Of a stretch of 64,000 nucleotides of DNA, positions 51,035 through 60,443 are shown one piece after another. Each line of letters opens with the position of its first letter. The first letter of the stretch is position 1. A program made the position numbers and the translations under genes. A model generated the notes under the pieces. It searched no databases, was not told the DNA's origin, and worked only from the letters and a program-made list of their open reading frames with translations. Origin of the DNA: Acidobacteriota bacterium (lineage in GTDB: Bacteria; Acidobacteriota; Terriglobia; Acidiferrales; UBA7541); the NCBI GenBank assembly GCA_003165465.1, contig PLUM01000036.1, forward strand, positions 1-64,000, read 5' to 3'.

Positions 51035-52651
51035 TTGCAGAATCCATTTGTGAGCGGCTCCGGGACAGCGGCTGCCGGCCGCTTCGCTTCGAAGCGCTCA
51101 TCGTTTCTCGTCGCCTCCGGAATCTTCCTGAGCCGCATCGCCGGACTCGTGCGGGATCGCGTGTTCGCGCATTATTTTGGAAATTCCGACGCGGCGGATG
51201 CATTTAAGGCGGCATTCCGTATTCCCAACGCGCTGCAAAATTTGTTCGGCGAAGGGGTTCTCTCCGCTTCCTTTATTCCCGTCTACGCCTCGCTGCTCGC
51301 GCGCGATGAGGATGAGGAAGCGCGCCGCACGGCGGGAGCCGTTGCGGCGCTGCTCGCGCTCAGCACTTCCATTCTTGTTTTGCTTGGCGTTTTGACGACA
51401 CCGTATCTGATTGACGCGATTGCTCCGGGATTCAGCGGCGAGAAACGCGAATTGACGATTCGGATTGTGCGCATCCTTTTTCCAGGCGCGGGGCTATTCG
51501 TTTTTTCCGCATGGTGCCTCGGAATTTTGAACAGTCACCGGCGATTTTTTCTTTCCTATACGGCGCCGGTGATTTGGAATGCGGCGATGATTGCCACGCT
51601 TTGGGGATTTGGCGCGCGATACGCGCAGTTTCCGCTTGCGATTGTTTTGTCCTGGGGATCGGTGGTGGGCGCGGCGCTGATGGTGGCGATCCAATTGCCC
51701 ATCGTGCTGCGGCTCTTGGGCGGATTGCATCTTTCGTTCGCTTTTCACCTCGAGAATGTTCGGACGGTGGTGCGCAATTTCTTTCCCGTGTTTATCAGTA
51801 GGGGAGTCGTGCAGATCAGCGCGTATGTGGACGCGCTGCTGGCCAGCCTGCTGCCGACCGGCGCGGTTGCGGCGCTGGCCTATGCGCAGACGCTCTACAC
51901 GCTGCCGGTAAGCCTGTTTGGGATGTCGGTATCTGCCGCGGAACTGCCGGCCATGTCGGGCGCGGTGGGCGCGGAGTCCGAAGTTGCCGAAGTGCTGCGC
52001 GTGCGCCTGAATGCAGGGTTGCGGCAAATTGCGTTTCTGGTGATCCCGTCGGTTGCCGCGTTTCTCGTGCTGGGAGATGTGATTGTAGCCGCGATCTATC
52101 AATCCGGACGCTTTACGCACGCGGATTCAAATTATGTCTGGGGAATTTTGGCGGGATCGACGGTGGGCTTGCTGGCGTCCACTTTGGGACGCCTCTATTC
52201 ATCGACCTATTACGCGCTGAAGGATACGCGCACGCCTCTGCGTTACGCTGTCATTCGGGTTGTTTTAACCACGGTGCTCGGTTATCTCTGCGCGATCCCG
52301 CTGCCGCATGCTTTGGGAATCGACTCGCGCTGGGGCGTTGCGGGACTCACGATTTCGGCGGGTATTTCTTCGTGGATTGAATTCGCGCTGTTGCGCCGCA
52401 CGCTCAACCGACGAATCGGCGCGACCGGGCTTTCTCCCGCGTACTTGGCCAAGGGATGGGGCGCCGCGCTCGTGGCCGCGGGGATTGGCCGCGCGCTGCT
52501 CATTGCGGTTGGTCATCGCAATCCAATCCTCGTGGCGATGATTGTCCTCGTGCCATACGGAGTCGCGTATTTCGCGGGATGCGCCGTGCTGGGCTTCCGT
52601 GAAGTACGCGGCCTGCTGGAAATGTTCTCCCGGCTACGCCTGCGGTCGTAA
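51035..52651 (+). CDS. murJ: lipid II flippase MurJ
   Basis: The 538-residue MATE-like MOP-superfamily protein has ~14 transmembrane helices. The MurJ opening is typical: SGIFLSRIAGLVRDRVFAHY, then DAADAFKAAFRIPNALQNLF with the conserved Arg, and GEGVLSASFIPVYASLLARD. It flips lipid II across the inner membrane for peptidoglycan synthesis. Starts TTG 51035 or, with a GTGA overlap of a mini-frame, GTG 51050. No partner genes adjacent; a repeat-rich gap precedes it. Confidence 0.93.
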   Translation: MQNPFVSGSGTAAAGRFASKRSSFLVASGIFLSRIAGLVRDRVFAHYFGNSDAADAFKAAFRIPNALQNLFGEGVLSASFIPVYASLLARDEDEEARRTAGAVAALLALSTSILVLLGVLTTPYLIDAIAPGFSGEKRELTIRIVRILFPGAGLFVFSAWCLGILNSHRRFFLSYTAPVIWNAAMIATLWGFGARYAQFPLAIVLSWGSVVGAALMVAIQLPIVLRLLGGLHLSFAFHLENVRTVVRNFFPVFISRGVVQISAYVDALLASLLPTGAVAALAYAQTLYTLPVSLFGMSVSAAELPAMSGAVGAESEVAEVLRVRLNAGLRQIAFLVIPSVAAFLVLGDVIVAAIYQSGRFTHADSNYVWGILAGSTVGLLASTLGRLYSSTYYALKDTRTPLRYAVIRVVLTTVLGYLCAIPLPHALGIDSRWGVAGLTISAGISSWIEFALLRRTLNRRIGATGLSPAYLAKGWGAALVAAGIGRALLIAVGHRNPILVAMIVLVPYGVAYFAGCAVLGFREVRGLLEMFSRLRLRS

Positions 52652-52691
52652 ATAAACTGTCCCGCAAACGACCTGAAGAATTTTCCTTGAA

Positions 52692-53798
52692 TTAAACCGT
52701 TCCGCCGTCAGTCGGTTTCCGCGCCGGTGAACCCGGCGGGGCCGCGCGCAGATATTGCGCCGGCCAGCTAATTTCTTGCTTCAACTCGCGCGCGGTTCGC
52801 AAAGGCCAGTTCGGATCACGGAGGAATTCGCGCGCCATGAAAACCAAGTCGGCCTGATTTTTGGAGAGGATATCCACGACCTGTTCCTTCGTCTCGATCA
52901 GTCCCACGGTGCCGGTCGGAATGTTTGCGTCGCGGCGGATGCGTTCGGAAAAGGGAACCTGAAAGCCGGGGCCGGCGACAATTTTCTGATCCACGACAAG
53001 CCCTGCCGAGGAGCAATCCACCAAGTCCACGCCTAGCGGTTTGAGTTTCTTGGCAAGTTCCACGGACTGGTCCAGATCCCAGCCGCCTTCCTTCCAATCC
53101 GTTGCCGAGATTCGCATGAAAAGAGGGAGATTGTCCGGCCACACTTTGCGGACCGCGGTTACGATTTCCAGTCCGATGCGAATGCGGTTTTCAAACGATC
53201 CGCCGTATTCGTCTTTCCGGAAATTGCTCAGTGGGGAAAAAAATTCGTGGATCAGATAGCCGTGCGCGGCATGAATCTCCAGGACTTGAAAGCCCGCATC
53301 CAGAACGCGGCGCGCGGCGCTGGCAAACGCGCTCACAACGCTGTGAATCTCCTCGGTCAACAAAGCGCGGGGCATGGGATAGGCGTCCGAGAATGCCACG
53401 GCGCTTGGCGCGACCGGTACCCAGCCGCCATCGCCGAGCGGGATTTTGCTGTTGCCAACCCAGGGCCGCTGCGTGCTGCCCTTGCGTCCTGCGTGGGCAA
53501 TTTGCATGCCGGGAACGGTTCCTTGAGTTTTGAGAAATCGAACGATGCGCGAAAGGAACTCGACGTGCGCGTCGCGCCAAATGCCGAGGTCTTCCGGGGT
53601 GATGCGGCCTTCGGCCGTGACGGAGGTTGCTTCGGCAAAGACCAATCCCGCGCCACCGCTGGCGCGGCTGCCGAGGTGCACGAGATGCCAGTCGTTCGCG
53701 AACCCATCTTGGCTGGAATATTGGCACATCGGAGAAACGGCAATGCGATTTGGGATCGTGATTCCACGAAGGGGAAGTGGATCGAATAAATTGGCCAT
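52692..53798 (-). CDS. Old Yellow Enzyme family flavin oxidoreductase (YqjM-like)
   Basis: ATG 53798 (AGAGGAAAAC box) gives 368 residues. The TIM-barrel flavoenzyme has LFDPLPLRGITIPNRIAVSP then MCQYSSQDGFANDWHLVHLG, the YqjM-type Cys-x-Tyr at the start; later HAAHGYLIHEFFSPLSNFRK (flavin and substrate His-x-x-His-Gly) and DLVFMAREFLRDPNWPLRTA. OYE/YqjM enzymes reduce activated C=C bonds with NADPH; the native substrate is unknown. An upstream ATG at 53876 adds 26 non-conserved residues. Confidence 0.92.
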   Translation of the reverse strand: MANLFDPLPLRGITIPNRIAVSPMCQYSSQDGFANDWHLVHLGSRASGGAGLVFAEATSVTAEGRITPEDLGIWRDAHVEFLSRIVRFLKTQGTVPGMQIAHAGRKGSTQRPWVGNSKIPLGDGGWVPVAPSAVAFSDAYPMPRALLTEEIHSVVSAFASAARRVLDAGFQVLEIHAAHGYLIHEFFSPLSNFRKDEYGGSFENRIRIGLEIVTAVRKVWPDNLPLFMRISATDWKEGGWDLDQSVELAKKLKPLGVDLVDCSSAGLVVDQKIVAGPGFQVPFSERIRRDANIPTGTVGLIETKEQVVDILSKNQADLVFMAREFLRDPNWPLRTARELKQEISWPAQYLRAAPPGSPARKPTDGGTV

Positions 53799-54042
53799 GT
53801 TTTCCTCTCGATTAGTTCCAGTATCGAACGAAGCGCTACGAACTCGATTACCTTCAAGCAATACCGCAGCCGGCAATAACTTGGATGTGCCTCAGACCCA
53901 GTGCGTTACAGCGGGTTATTGTACAGTCTGTGGCTGCGCGGCGTCAGTATTTTGTGGGTTTTGAAAGGTCTGTGTACCTGAATGGTGAAGCAATGCCGCA
54001 GGAATACAGTGTAATAACGTGAAAATCTCTTGGGTGCGAGCT

Positions 54043-55167
54043 TCAATCGGCTTCTTGCGTGACGATGTGCACGTCCACGGCGGGCGCATCGCGCAGGAAG
54101 CGGTGAATGGCGGTCATATATAAATATTTTTTCCATCCTTCGACGGCGGAGCGGCCGAAGATGACCTGGGTCACATGCTTGTCGCGCACGAACTCGGCGG
54201 TGGCGGACGATACATTTTTGCCCGTCAATTTCACGACCTTTGCTCCGAGGCTTTCCGAAAACTGGATGTTGGCGTTGAGCGAGTTCTTGTCCTGTTCCGA
54301 TGTGTCGTGGCCGAGGTCCACGTAAAGAGCGTAGAGTTCGGCGTCCATGCGGCGCGCCATTCGCGCGGCGCGCGCGATCAGATATTGCGCCCGTGGATTC
54401 GAGCTGAAGCACACGGCGATCCGCTCGCGCACCGGCCACGGATCGTGGATGTCCTTCTGCTCCATGTAGGTTTCCAGGCTGCGGTCCACCTGTTCGGCCA
54501 CCTGGCGCAGAGCAAGCTCACGAAGAGCGATGAGATTTCCTCTTCGAAAGAAATTCTTCAACGCCTGATCGACTTTTTCGGTGCGATAGACCTCGCCGCG
54601 CTTCATCCGGTTCTGCAAGGCTTCCGGCGTCAGATCGACCATGACGATCTCACTTGCGTGTTCCAGAACCCAATCCGGGACCGTTTCGCGTATCTTGATT
54701 CCCGTAATCGCGCCCACCGTGGGGGCGATGCTTTCGAGATGCTGCACATTGACGGTCGAAAGGACTTCCATCTTCGCGTTGACCAGGTCCAGCACGTCTT
54801 CGTACCGTTTCCGATGCGTGCTTCCCGGAATGTTGGTATGCGCCAGTTCATCGACGAGGACCACGCGGGGATTTCTGGCCTTGATCGCGTCGGGGTCCAT
54901 CTCTTCGAAGATCGTGCCTTTGTATTCGATTTTTCGCCTGGGGACTTGTTCGAGCTGGGAGGCCAGATCGGCGATGCCCTTTCTTCCGTGCGTTTCGACG
55001 AAGCCGATAATTACATCTTCTCCGCGACTTCGCCGCCGGATGGCTTCGCTCAACATGCTGAACGTCTTGCCCACGCCCGGGGCATAGCCCAGAAAGAGCT
55101 TCAGGACGCCCTCGGTCCGCTCTTTAGGGGAGACCTCTTCCAGCCATTGTTCGGGTGTCTTTGTCAC
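54043..55167 (-). CDS. kdpD: KdpD N-terminal half as a separate protein (KdpD + USP domains)
   Basis: The 374-residue protein ends where normal KdpD would begin its membrane part. It has the KdpD ATP-binding domain (KLFLGYAPGVGKTFSMLSEA Walker A; RNPRVVLVDELAHTNIPGST Walker B) and a universal-stress-protein domain (ERIAVCFSSNPRAQYLIARA, ending LRDAPAVDVHIVTQEAD). In E. coli this region binds ATP and regulates kinase output. The kinase half is encoded divergently, 55 nt away on the other strand. No transmembrane segment is present, so the protein is cytoplasmic. Confidence 0.92.
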   Translation of the reverse strand: MTKTPEQWLEEVSPKERTEGVLKLFLGYAPGVGKTFSMLSEAIRRRSRGEDVIIGFVETHGRKGIADLASQLEQVPRRKIEYKGTIFEEMDPDAIKARNPRVVLVDELAHTNIPGSTHRKRYEDVLDLVNAKMEVLSTVNVQHLESIAPTVGAITGIKIRETVPDWVLEHASEIVMVDLTPEALQNRMKRGEVYRTEKVDQALKNFFRRGNLIALRELALRQVAEQVDRSLETYMEQKDIHDPWPVRERIAVCFSSNPRAQYLIARAARMARRMDAELYALYVDLGHDTSEQDKNSLNANIQFSESLGAKVVKLTGKNVSSATAEFVRDKHVTQVIFGRSAVEGWKKYLYMTAIHRFLRDAPAVDVHIVTQEAD

Positions 55168-55207
55168 GTTAGATATTCTCGTTCATTCCGCACGAGGAAT
55201 GCTAGGC

Positions 55208-55213
55208 TATAAT
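55208..55213 (+). promoter_or_regulatory. -10 element (TATAAT) just before the Kdp kinase gene
   Basis: TATAAT ends 9 nt before ATG 55223, so a start site ~7 nt after it would give an almost leaderless mRNA; no Shine-Dalgarno is visible. No good -35 at 17 nt; the divergent 55-nt spacer is shared with the KdpD half on the other strand. Confidence 0.4.
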
Positions 55214-55222
55214 TGATCTTCG

Positions 55223-56674
55223 ATGAAGAATTTACCCGCTACCCTTGCCAGATATGCGGCCGCGCTGGCCGCGGTTCTGGCCATTACTTATTTTTACCGA
55301 TACACGCACCGCTTTAATGTAACGACTGTCGCGTTCACTTATTTGCTCGCGATACTCGGAGTTTCCGCCCTTTGGGGGCTTTGGGTTTCCGTGTTCATGT
55401 CGTTCGTCGCAACCCTCGCCTACAATTATTTTTTCTTGCCGCCGATCGGGACTTTTACCATCGCGGATCCGCAGAACTGGGTCGCGCTCCTGGCGTTTCT
55501 GGCGACGTCGGTCCTTGCCAGCGATCTCTCGTCGCGCGCGCGCAATCAGGCCGCGGAAGCGAACCGCCGCCGCCACGAGGTGGATCGTCTCTATAAATTC
55601 AGCCAGCGATTGTTGAGCGCCGGAAATCCCATCGAGTTGTTGAATGCCATTCCGCGGCAGATTGTCGAGACGTTCGAGGTGGGGGCAGCGGCCCTATTCC
55701 TTTCGGAAAAACAGAAAGTGTACCGCTCGGGAATGAATCTGCCGCAGCTCGATGCGGGCCAGTTAAAAGCGGTAATCGCGCGCGAAGACATACAGATTGA
55801 TCAAGAGCACAGCGTCTGCTTTGCTCCGTTGCGGCTCGGCTCACGGATTCTTGGCAGCATGGGCATTTCGGGCCAGGTTCTCTCGCGGCAGTCGCTGGAG
55901 GCCATGGGTACGCTGATTGCGGTCGCTATCGAGCGGGCGCGAGCGATTGAAATGGTGGGGAAGACCGAAGCGGCTCGCGAGGGCGAGCGCCTGAAGTCGG
56001 CCCTGCTCGACGCGATTACGCACGATTTCCGGACGCCGCTCACGTCGATGAAAGCGTCGGTGACCACGCTGCTCTCTCCTGCAAAGCTTGACGAGAGCCA
56101 GCGCGACGAACTGCTCCACATTATCAATGAAGAGTGCGACCGGCTGAACCGTCTTGTGGGAGAAGCCGCGGAAATGGCTCGCCTGGAAGCGGGCGAAGTG
56201 AAACTTCAGCTCGAATCCGTTCGGGCGCAAGATTTGATTTCAGGTGCGCTCGATGTGTGCAAGAGTGTTCTGGGCGCGCGACCGATTCTAATGGAATTGG
56301 AAAAGCCTGGGCTAAGAGTGCGCGCGGACGTTGCACGCGCGCAGGAAGTGCTCGTCCATTTAATCCAGAATGCGAATTTATATTCCTCTCCGAACCATCC
56401 CATTACGATGGGGGCGGAAGAAATGGGAGGATTCGTTCAGTTTAGCGTGGCCGACCAGGGACCGGGAATTGCGGAGGCGGAACTCGGCCTGATTTTCGAC
56501 AAGTTTTATCGGGGAGCGGACCAGCGCTATCTCGTGCAGGGCACGGGCATGGGGTTGCCCATCGCCAAAGCGATTGTCGAGGCGCATGGAGGAACGATCG
56601 GTGTGATCAGCCAGATGGGACAGGGATCCGTGTTTTCTTTCACTCTACCGATTCTCAGGGAGGCCGCGGAATAA
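55223..56674 (+). CDS. kdpD: KdpD C-terminal half: membrane sensor histidine kinase
   Basis: The 483-residue protein starts with four transmembrane helices of the DUF4118 type (residues ~6-115: VAFTYLLAILGVSALWGLWV and NYFFLPPIGTFTIADPQNWV). A GAF-like region (~130-250) follows, then HisKA with ALLDAITHDFRTPLTSMKAS (phospho-His) and an ATPase domain (NLYSS N-box region, DQGPGIAEAELGLIFDKFYR, GTGMGLPIAKAIVEAHGG). It is the kinase half of KdpD lacking the N-terminal KdpD and USP domains, which lie in a separate divergent gene. The response regulator follows by 1 nt. Confidence 0.92.
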   Translation: MKNLPATLARYAAALAAVLAITYFYRYTHRFNVTTVAFTYLLAILGVSALWGLWVSVFMSFVATLAYNYFFLPPIGTFTIADPQNWVALLAFLATSVLASDLSSRARNQAAEANRRRHEVDRLYKFSQRLLSAGNPIELLNAIPRQIVETFEVGAAALFLSEKQKVYRSGMNLPQLDAGQLKAVIAREDIQIDQEHSVCFAPLRLGSRILGSMGISGQVLSRQSLEAMGTLIAVAIERARAIEMVGKTEAAREGERLKSALLDAITHDFRTPLTSMKASVTTLLSPAKLDESQRDELLHIINEECDRLNRLVGEAAEMARLEAGEVKLQLESVRAQDLISGALDVCKSVLGARPILMELEKPGLRVRADVARAQEVLVHLIQNANLYSSPNHPITMGAEEMGGFVQFSVADQGPGIAEAELGLIFDKFYRGADQRYLVQGTGMGLPIAKAIVEAHGGTIGVISQMGQGSVFSFTLPILREAAE

Positions 56675-56675
56675 A

Positions 56676-57389
56676 ATGAGTACGCCCAGGATACTTGTTG
56701 TGGACGATGAGCCGCAGATTCGCCGCGTGATGAGGACGATGCTGTCGAGCAATGGCTATATTGTGGTGGAAGCGCGAACGGGCGAAGAGGCGTTGGAAAT
56801 TCTGCGGAAAGAGCGCCCCGAACTTATCCTGTTGGACGTCAATATGCCGGGCATGAGCGGTCTGGAAACCTGCCGCGAAATCCGCGATCAATCCGACGTG
56901 GCCATCATCATGCTGACCGTCAGGAATACGGAGCACGACAAGGTTCTCGCACTCGACGCGGGCGCCGACGACTACGTCGTGAAGCCTTTTGGAGTGGAAG
57001 AGCTTCTTGCGCGCATCCGCGCGGCCCTGCGGCGCACCTCTTCGGGCGAGCCTGTTCCCGCATACGTTTCCAACGATCTGGAGATCGATTTCGAGCGGAG
57101 GAAATTGCTCGTCCAGGGACGCCCGGTTCGACTGACGCCGAAAGAATTCGACCTCCTTCGCCACCTCGTGGCCAACCAGGGCAAACCGCTGGAGCACCGG
57201 CGACTCTTGCAGGCTGTCTGGGGACCTGACTACGGCGATGAGACGGAATACCTGCGCGTGTTCATCAACCAGCTTCGAAAAAAGATCGAGCCGGACCCTG
57301 CCCATCCCAAGTACATTCACACCGATCCGTGGGTGGGTTACCGGTTCGAGCCTGCCAGTCCCGTTTCAAATAAAACAAAAAAGAAGTAG
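56676..57389 (+). CDS. kdpE: KdpE response regulator
   Basis: The 237-residue OmpR-family regulator has a receiver domain (PRILVVDDEPQIRRVMRTML, LILLDVNMPGMSGLETCREI with phospho-Asp ~54, and KPFGVEELLARIRAALRRTS) and winged helix (RLTPKEFDLLRHLVANQGKP, VFINQLRKKIEPDPAHPKYI). It would activate kdpFABC under K+ limitation. ATG 56676 is one base after the kinase stop. The kdp structural genes are convergent, 382 nt downstream. Confidence 0.93.
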   Translation: MSTPRILVVDDEPQIRRVMRTMLSSNGYIVVEARTGEEALEILRKERPELILLDVNMPGMSGLETCREIRDQSDVAIIMLTVRNTEHDKVLALDAGADDYVVKPFGVEELLARIRAALRRTSSGEPVPAYVSNDLEIDFERRKLLVQGRPVRLTPKEFDLLRHLVANQGKPLEHRRLLQAVWGPDYGDETEYLRVFINQLRKKIEPDPAHPKYIHTDPWVGYRFEPASPVSNKTKKK

Positions 57390-57430
57390 GTTTGAGTAGA
57401 ACATGTCGTCCAAATCCGATTTGGTGGCAC

Positions 57431-57519
57431 GGGTTTGGTAGCGCCGGCGTCTCGCCGGCGGTTTTGCACCGAGAGACCAGGATAAAAAATGCCGGCGAGA
57501 CGCCGGCGCTACCAAACCC
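57431..57519. repeat. palindromic repeat family B, copy 4
   Basis: GGGTTTGGTAGCGCCGGCGT then CTCGCCGGCGGTTTT, opposite AAATGCCGGCGAGACGCCGG then CGCTACCAAACCC; near-perfect arms of ~33 nt. Confidence 0.88.
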
Positions 57520-57621
57520 CGCTCTGCACAATGAAACTATTGTTCGCCGATCCAATTACTCGATGCGTTGTGAGTTTTCATGGGCGCGCGCACCCGAAGG
57601 CATGAAACGGGGATAGATCTT

Positions 57622-57756
57622 GGTGGCGTAGGCTTCAGCCTGCGCCGTCAAGCAGGGCAGCGCCCGCATATGCTCTGTACCGGGCATCGCTCATTTGCCC
57701 TTCCTCTGCGCGGGCTTGCGCCCCGCTTGACGGCGCAGGCTGAAGCCCGCGCTACT
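57622..57756. repeat. palindromic repeat family A, long copy
   Basis: GGTGGCGTAGGCTTCAGCCT then GCGCCGTCAAGCAGGG, opposite CCCCGCTTGACGGCGCAGGC then TGAAGCCCGCGCTACT, with a ~60-nt centre. It ends 16 nt from the kdpC stop. Confidence 0.85.
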
Positions 57757-57771
57757 AAAATCTCATCCAGA

Positions 57772-58344
57772 TCAGTGCATTGGATGAGTGGCGTCGAGGT
57801 CGAGGTTAAGTTCAAGCACGTTGACGCGAGGTTCGCCGAGGAATCCGAGTTGGCGGTCTTCTGTGTGATTGGCGATGAGGGCGCGGACGGCGGCTTCGGT
57901 CATGTTGCGCTCGTGAGCTATACGCGGAGCTTGAAAGTCCGCGGCTTCCGGCGAAATGTGCGGATCCAGTCCCGATCCTGACGTGGTGATCAGGTCCATG
58001 GGGACTGGGGCGCTTGGATTTTCAGCCTCGGCCTTTTGAACGTCGCCGGTTATGCGGTCAACCAGAAGTTTATTGGTGGGACCGAGGTTTGAGCCTCCGG
58101 AATTGGCCGCGTCGTAGCCGTTGCCCGCAGCGGAGGGACGCGAGCGAAAATATCCGGGTGAGGAAAATGGCTGGCCGATGAGGTGCGAGCCGACAATCTT
58201 TCCATTCACCGTGATGAGTCCGCCGTTGGCCTGGTTGGGAAAGAGAAATTGCGCGAGGCCCGTCGCAACGAGCGGATAGCCGATGCCGAGCAGCAGCGTC
58301 GTCACGACAGTCATCCGAATCGCAATCATGAAATTCTTTTTCAT
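57772..58344 (-). CDS. kdpC: potassium-transporting ATPase subunit KdpC
   Basis: The 190-residue protein has one N-terminal transmembrane helix (RMTVVTTLLLGIGYPLVATG) and a periplasmic domain with VNGKIVGSHLIGQPFSSPGY, FRSRPSAAGNGYDAANSGGS, PMDLITTSGSGLDPHISPEA, and RVNVLELNLDLDA near the end, all family hallmarks. It assembles with KdpA and KdpB and increases ATP affinity. Last gene of the kdpFABC operon, 43 nt after kdpB. Confidence 0.96.
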   Translation of the reverse strand: MKKNFMIAIRMTVVTTLLLGIGYPLVATGLAQFLFPNQANGGLITVNGKIVGSHLIGQPFSSPGYFRSRPSAAGNGYDAANSGGSNLGPTNKLLVDRITGDVQKAEAENPSAPVPMDLITTSGSGLDPHISPEAADFQAPRIAHERNMTEAAVRALIANHTEDRQLGFLGEPRVNVLELNLDLDATHPMH

Positions 58345-58387
58345 CGCTGTACCCCCGTTACGTAATCTTTGTTACGTAATCTTTTGC

Positions 58388-60433
58388 CTAGGCCCAGTGC
58401 AGGCTGGTAACGATCAGATCGACCAGCTTGATGCCGATGAAGGGCGCAACGAGCCCGCCCACTCCATAGACCAGCAGATTCCACCGCAGCAGTGCCGAAG
58501 CACCCATGGGACGATAGCGCACTCCGCGCAAGGCCAGCGGCACGAGCGCCACGATGATCAGCGCGTTGAAAATTACTGCCGAGAGAATCGCCGATTCCGG
58601 AGTTTTCAATCGCATGATGTTCAGCGCCTGGAGCACCGGGAACGCCCCCGCAAACATGGCGGGGATGATCGCGAAATATTTCGCCACATCGTTTGCCACC
58701 GAAAAGGTGGTCAGCGCGCCGCGCGTGATCAGCATCTGCTTGCCGATTTCCACCACTTCGATCAGTTTGGTCGGGTTTGAATCCAGGTCGACCATGTTGC
58801 CCGCTTCCTTGGCCGCCTGCGTGCCCGCGTTCATTGCGAGGCCCACGTCGGCCTGCGCCAGAGCGGGCGCGTCGTTCGTGCCGTCGCCGGTCATCGCCAC
58901 GAGTTTGCCCTTGGCCTGTTCCTTGCGGATCAGCGCGAGCTTGTCTTCCGGCTTGGCCTCGGCTAGAAAATCGTCGACGCCCGCTTCCTGCGCAATGGCC
59001 GCCGCGGTCAGATGATTGTCTCCCGTAATCATGATCGTTCGAATCCCCATGGCGCGGAGGTGATCGAATCGCTCGCGCATGCCGCCTTTGACGATATCCT
59101 TGAGCCGCACCGTTCCCATGATCCGGCTGCCAACAGAGACGAGCAGCGGCGTTGCGCCCGAAGTTGCAACCAGTTGCACGGCGCCATCGACTTCCCCGGG
59201 AATTGTGCCGCCCTGCGCGAGAATATATTTCTTCATTGCGTCGGCCGCGCCCTTGCGGATCGCCTGGCCGTTGAAATCCACGCCGGACATGCGCGTTTGC
59301 GCGGTGAAGGGAATGAAGGTGGCTTCGTGTGTGGATAGAGGCCGCCCGCGTAATCCGTACTTTTCCTTTGCCAGCACGACGATCGAGCGCCCCTCGGGAG
59401 TTTCATCGGCAAGCGACGCAAGTTGAGCGGCGTCGGCCAGTTCCGCGTCCGACACGCCCGGAGCCGGAATGAATTCCGTCGCCTGCCGGTTGCCGAGGGT
59501 GATGGTTCCGGTTTTGTCGAGCAGCAGCGTGTCCACGTCGCCCGCGGCCTCCACTGCGCGACCCGACATGGCCATCACGTTTCGCTGAATCACGCGGTCA
59601 ATTCCCGCGATGCCGATGGCGGAAAGCAGTCCGCCGATCGTCGTGGGAATCAGGCACACCAGCAGAGACCACAAAACAAACGCGCTTTGCGGCGCGCCCG
59701 AATAAATGGCCATGGGCTGCAAGGCCGCGACGGCCAGCAGGAAGATAATCGTCAACCCGCACAGAAGGATGTTCAGGGCGATTTCGTTCGGCGTTTTCTG
59801 CCGCGACGCTCCCTCGACCATCTTGATCATGCGGTCCAGAAACGTTTCTCCGGGATTCGACGTGATGCGGACTTTGATTTCATCGGAGAGCACGCGCGTG
59901 CCGCCCGTCACCGCCGAGCGATCCCCGCCCGATTCGCGAATCACCGGCGCGGATTCTCCGGTGATGGCGGATTCGTCCACCGAGGCCACGCCGTGGATAA
60001 CTTCGCCGTCTCCCGGAATAAATTGCCCGGCGTCGACGACGACTACATCACCTGCGCGGAGAGTGGAGCCGGACACTTCTTGCTTACTGCCGTCGGGCTT
60101 CAATTTATAGGCGATGGTTTCCGTGCGCGCCTTGCGCAGAGTATCGGCCTGCGCCTTGCCGCGGCCCTCAGCCATGGCTTCGGCGAAATTGGCGAACAGC
60201 ACGGTGAACCAGAGCCAGATCGTGATTTGAAATTCAAACCCAAAGCCGAGTGTGCGATGGAGCGCGTGGCTCACGAGTTCCACGGTGAGCAACGCGGCTC
60301 CCACCTCTACGACGAACATCACCGGGTTCTTCATGAGCGTGCGCGGATTCAGCTTCACGAACGAATCCAATCCCGCCCGGCGGGCAATTCCCGCGTCCCA
60401 GATTGACTTGTTTTTCCTAACATGGGCCATCAT
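58388..60433 (-). CDS. kdpB: potassium-transporting ATPase ATP-binding subunit KdpB
   Basis: The 681-residue P-type ATPase has the phosphorylation motif [20 protein letters not shown] (Asp ~308), the TGES loop [16 protein letters not shown], the [16 protein letters not shown] hinge and seven transmembrane helices. It hydrolyses ATP to power K+ uptake through KdpA at very low external K+. It lies 10 nt downstream of the kdpA stop on the same strand. Confidence 0.97.
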   Translation of the reverse strand: MMAHVRKNKSIWDAGIARRAGLDSFVKLNPRTLMKNPVMFVVEVGAALLTVELVSHALHRTLGFGFEFQITIWLWFTVLFANFAEAMAEGRGKAQADTLRKARTETIAYKLKPDGSKQEVSGSTLRAGDVVVVDAGQFIPGDGEVIHGVASVDESAITGESAPVIRESGGDRSAVTGGTRVLSDEIKVRITSNPGETFLDRMIKMVEGASRQKTPNEIALNILLCGLTIIFLLAVAALQPMAIYSGAPQSAFVLWSLLVCLIPTTIGGLLSAIGIAGIDRVIQRNVMAMSGRAVEAAGDVDTLLLDKTGTITLGNRQATEFIPAPGVSDAELADAAQLASLADETPEGRSIVVLAKEKYGLRGRPLSTHEATFIPFTAQTRMSGVDFNGQAIRKGAADAMKKYILAQGGTIPGEVDGAVQLVATSGATPLLVSVGSRIMGTVRLKDIVKGGMRERFDHLRAMGIRTIMITGDNHLTAAAIAQEAGVDDFLAEAKPEDKLALIRKEQAKGKLVAMTGDGTNDAPALAQADVGLAMNAGTQAAKEAGNMVDLDSNPTKLIEVVEIGKQMLITRGALTTFSVANDVAKYFAIIPAMFAGAFPVLQALNIMRLKTPESAILSAVIFNALIIVALVPLALRGVRYRPMGASALLRWNLLVYGVGGLVAPFIGIKLVDLIVTSLHWA

Positions 60434-60443
60434 CTATTTTTCC

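Larger units (their letters stand above)
57390..57771. other. convergent kdpE/kdpC gap filled by two palindromic repeats
   Basis: Families B (57431-57519) and A (57622-57756) occupy most of the 380 nt between kdpE and kdpC. No gene. Both palindromes could serve as bidirectional terminators. Confidence 0.7.

Noticed and set aside
57392-57616. Small ORFs with peptides such as AGVSPA and AGETPALP
   Set aside because: They are translations of the family B palindrome, recur at each copy, and have no independent support.
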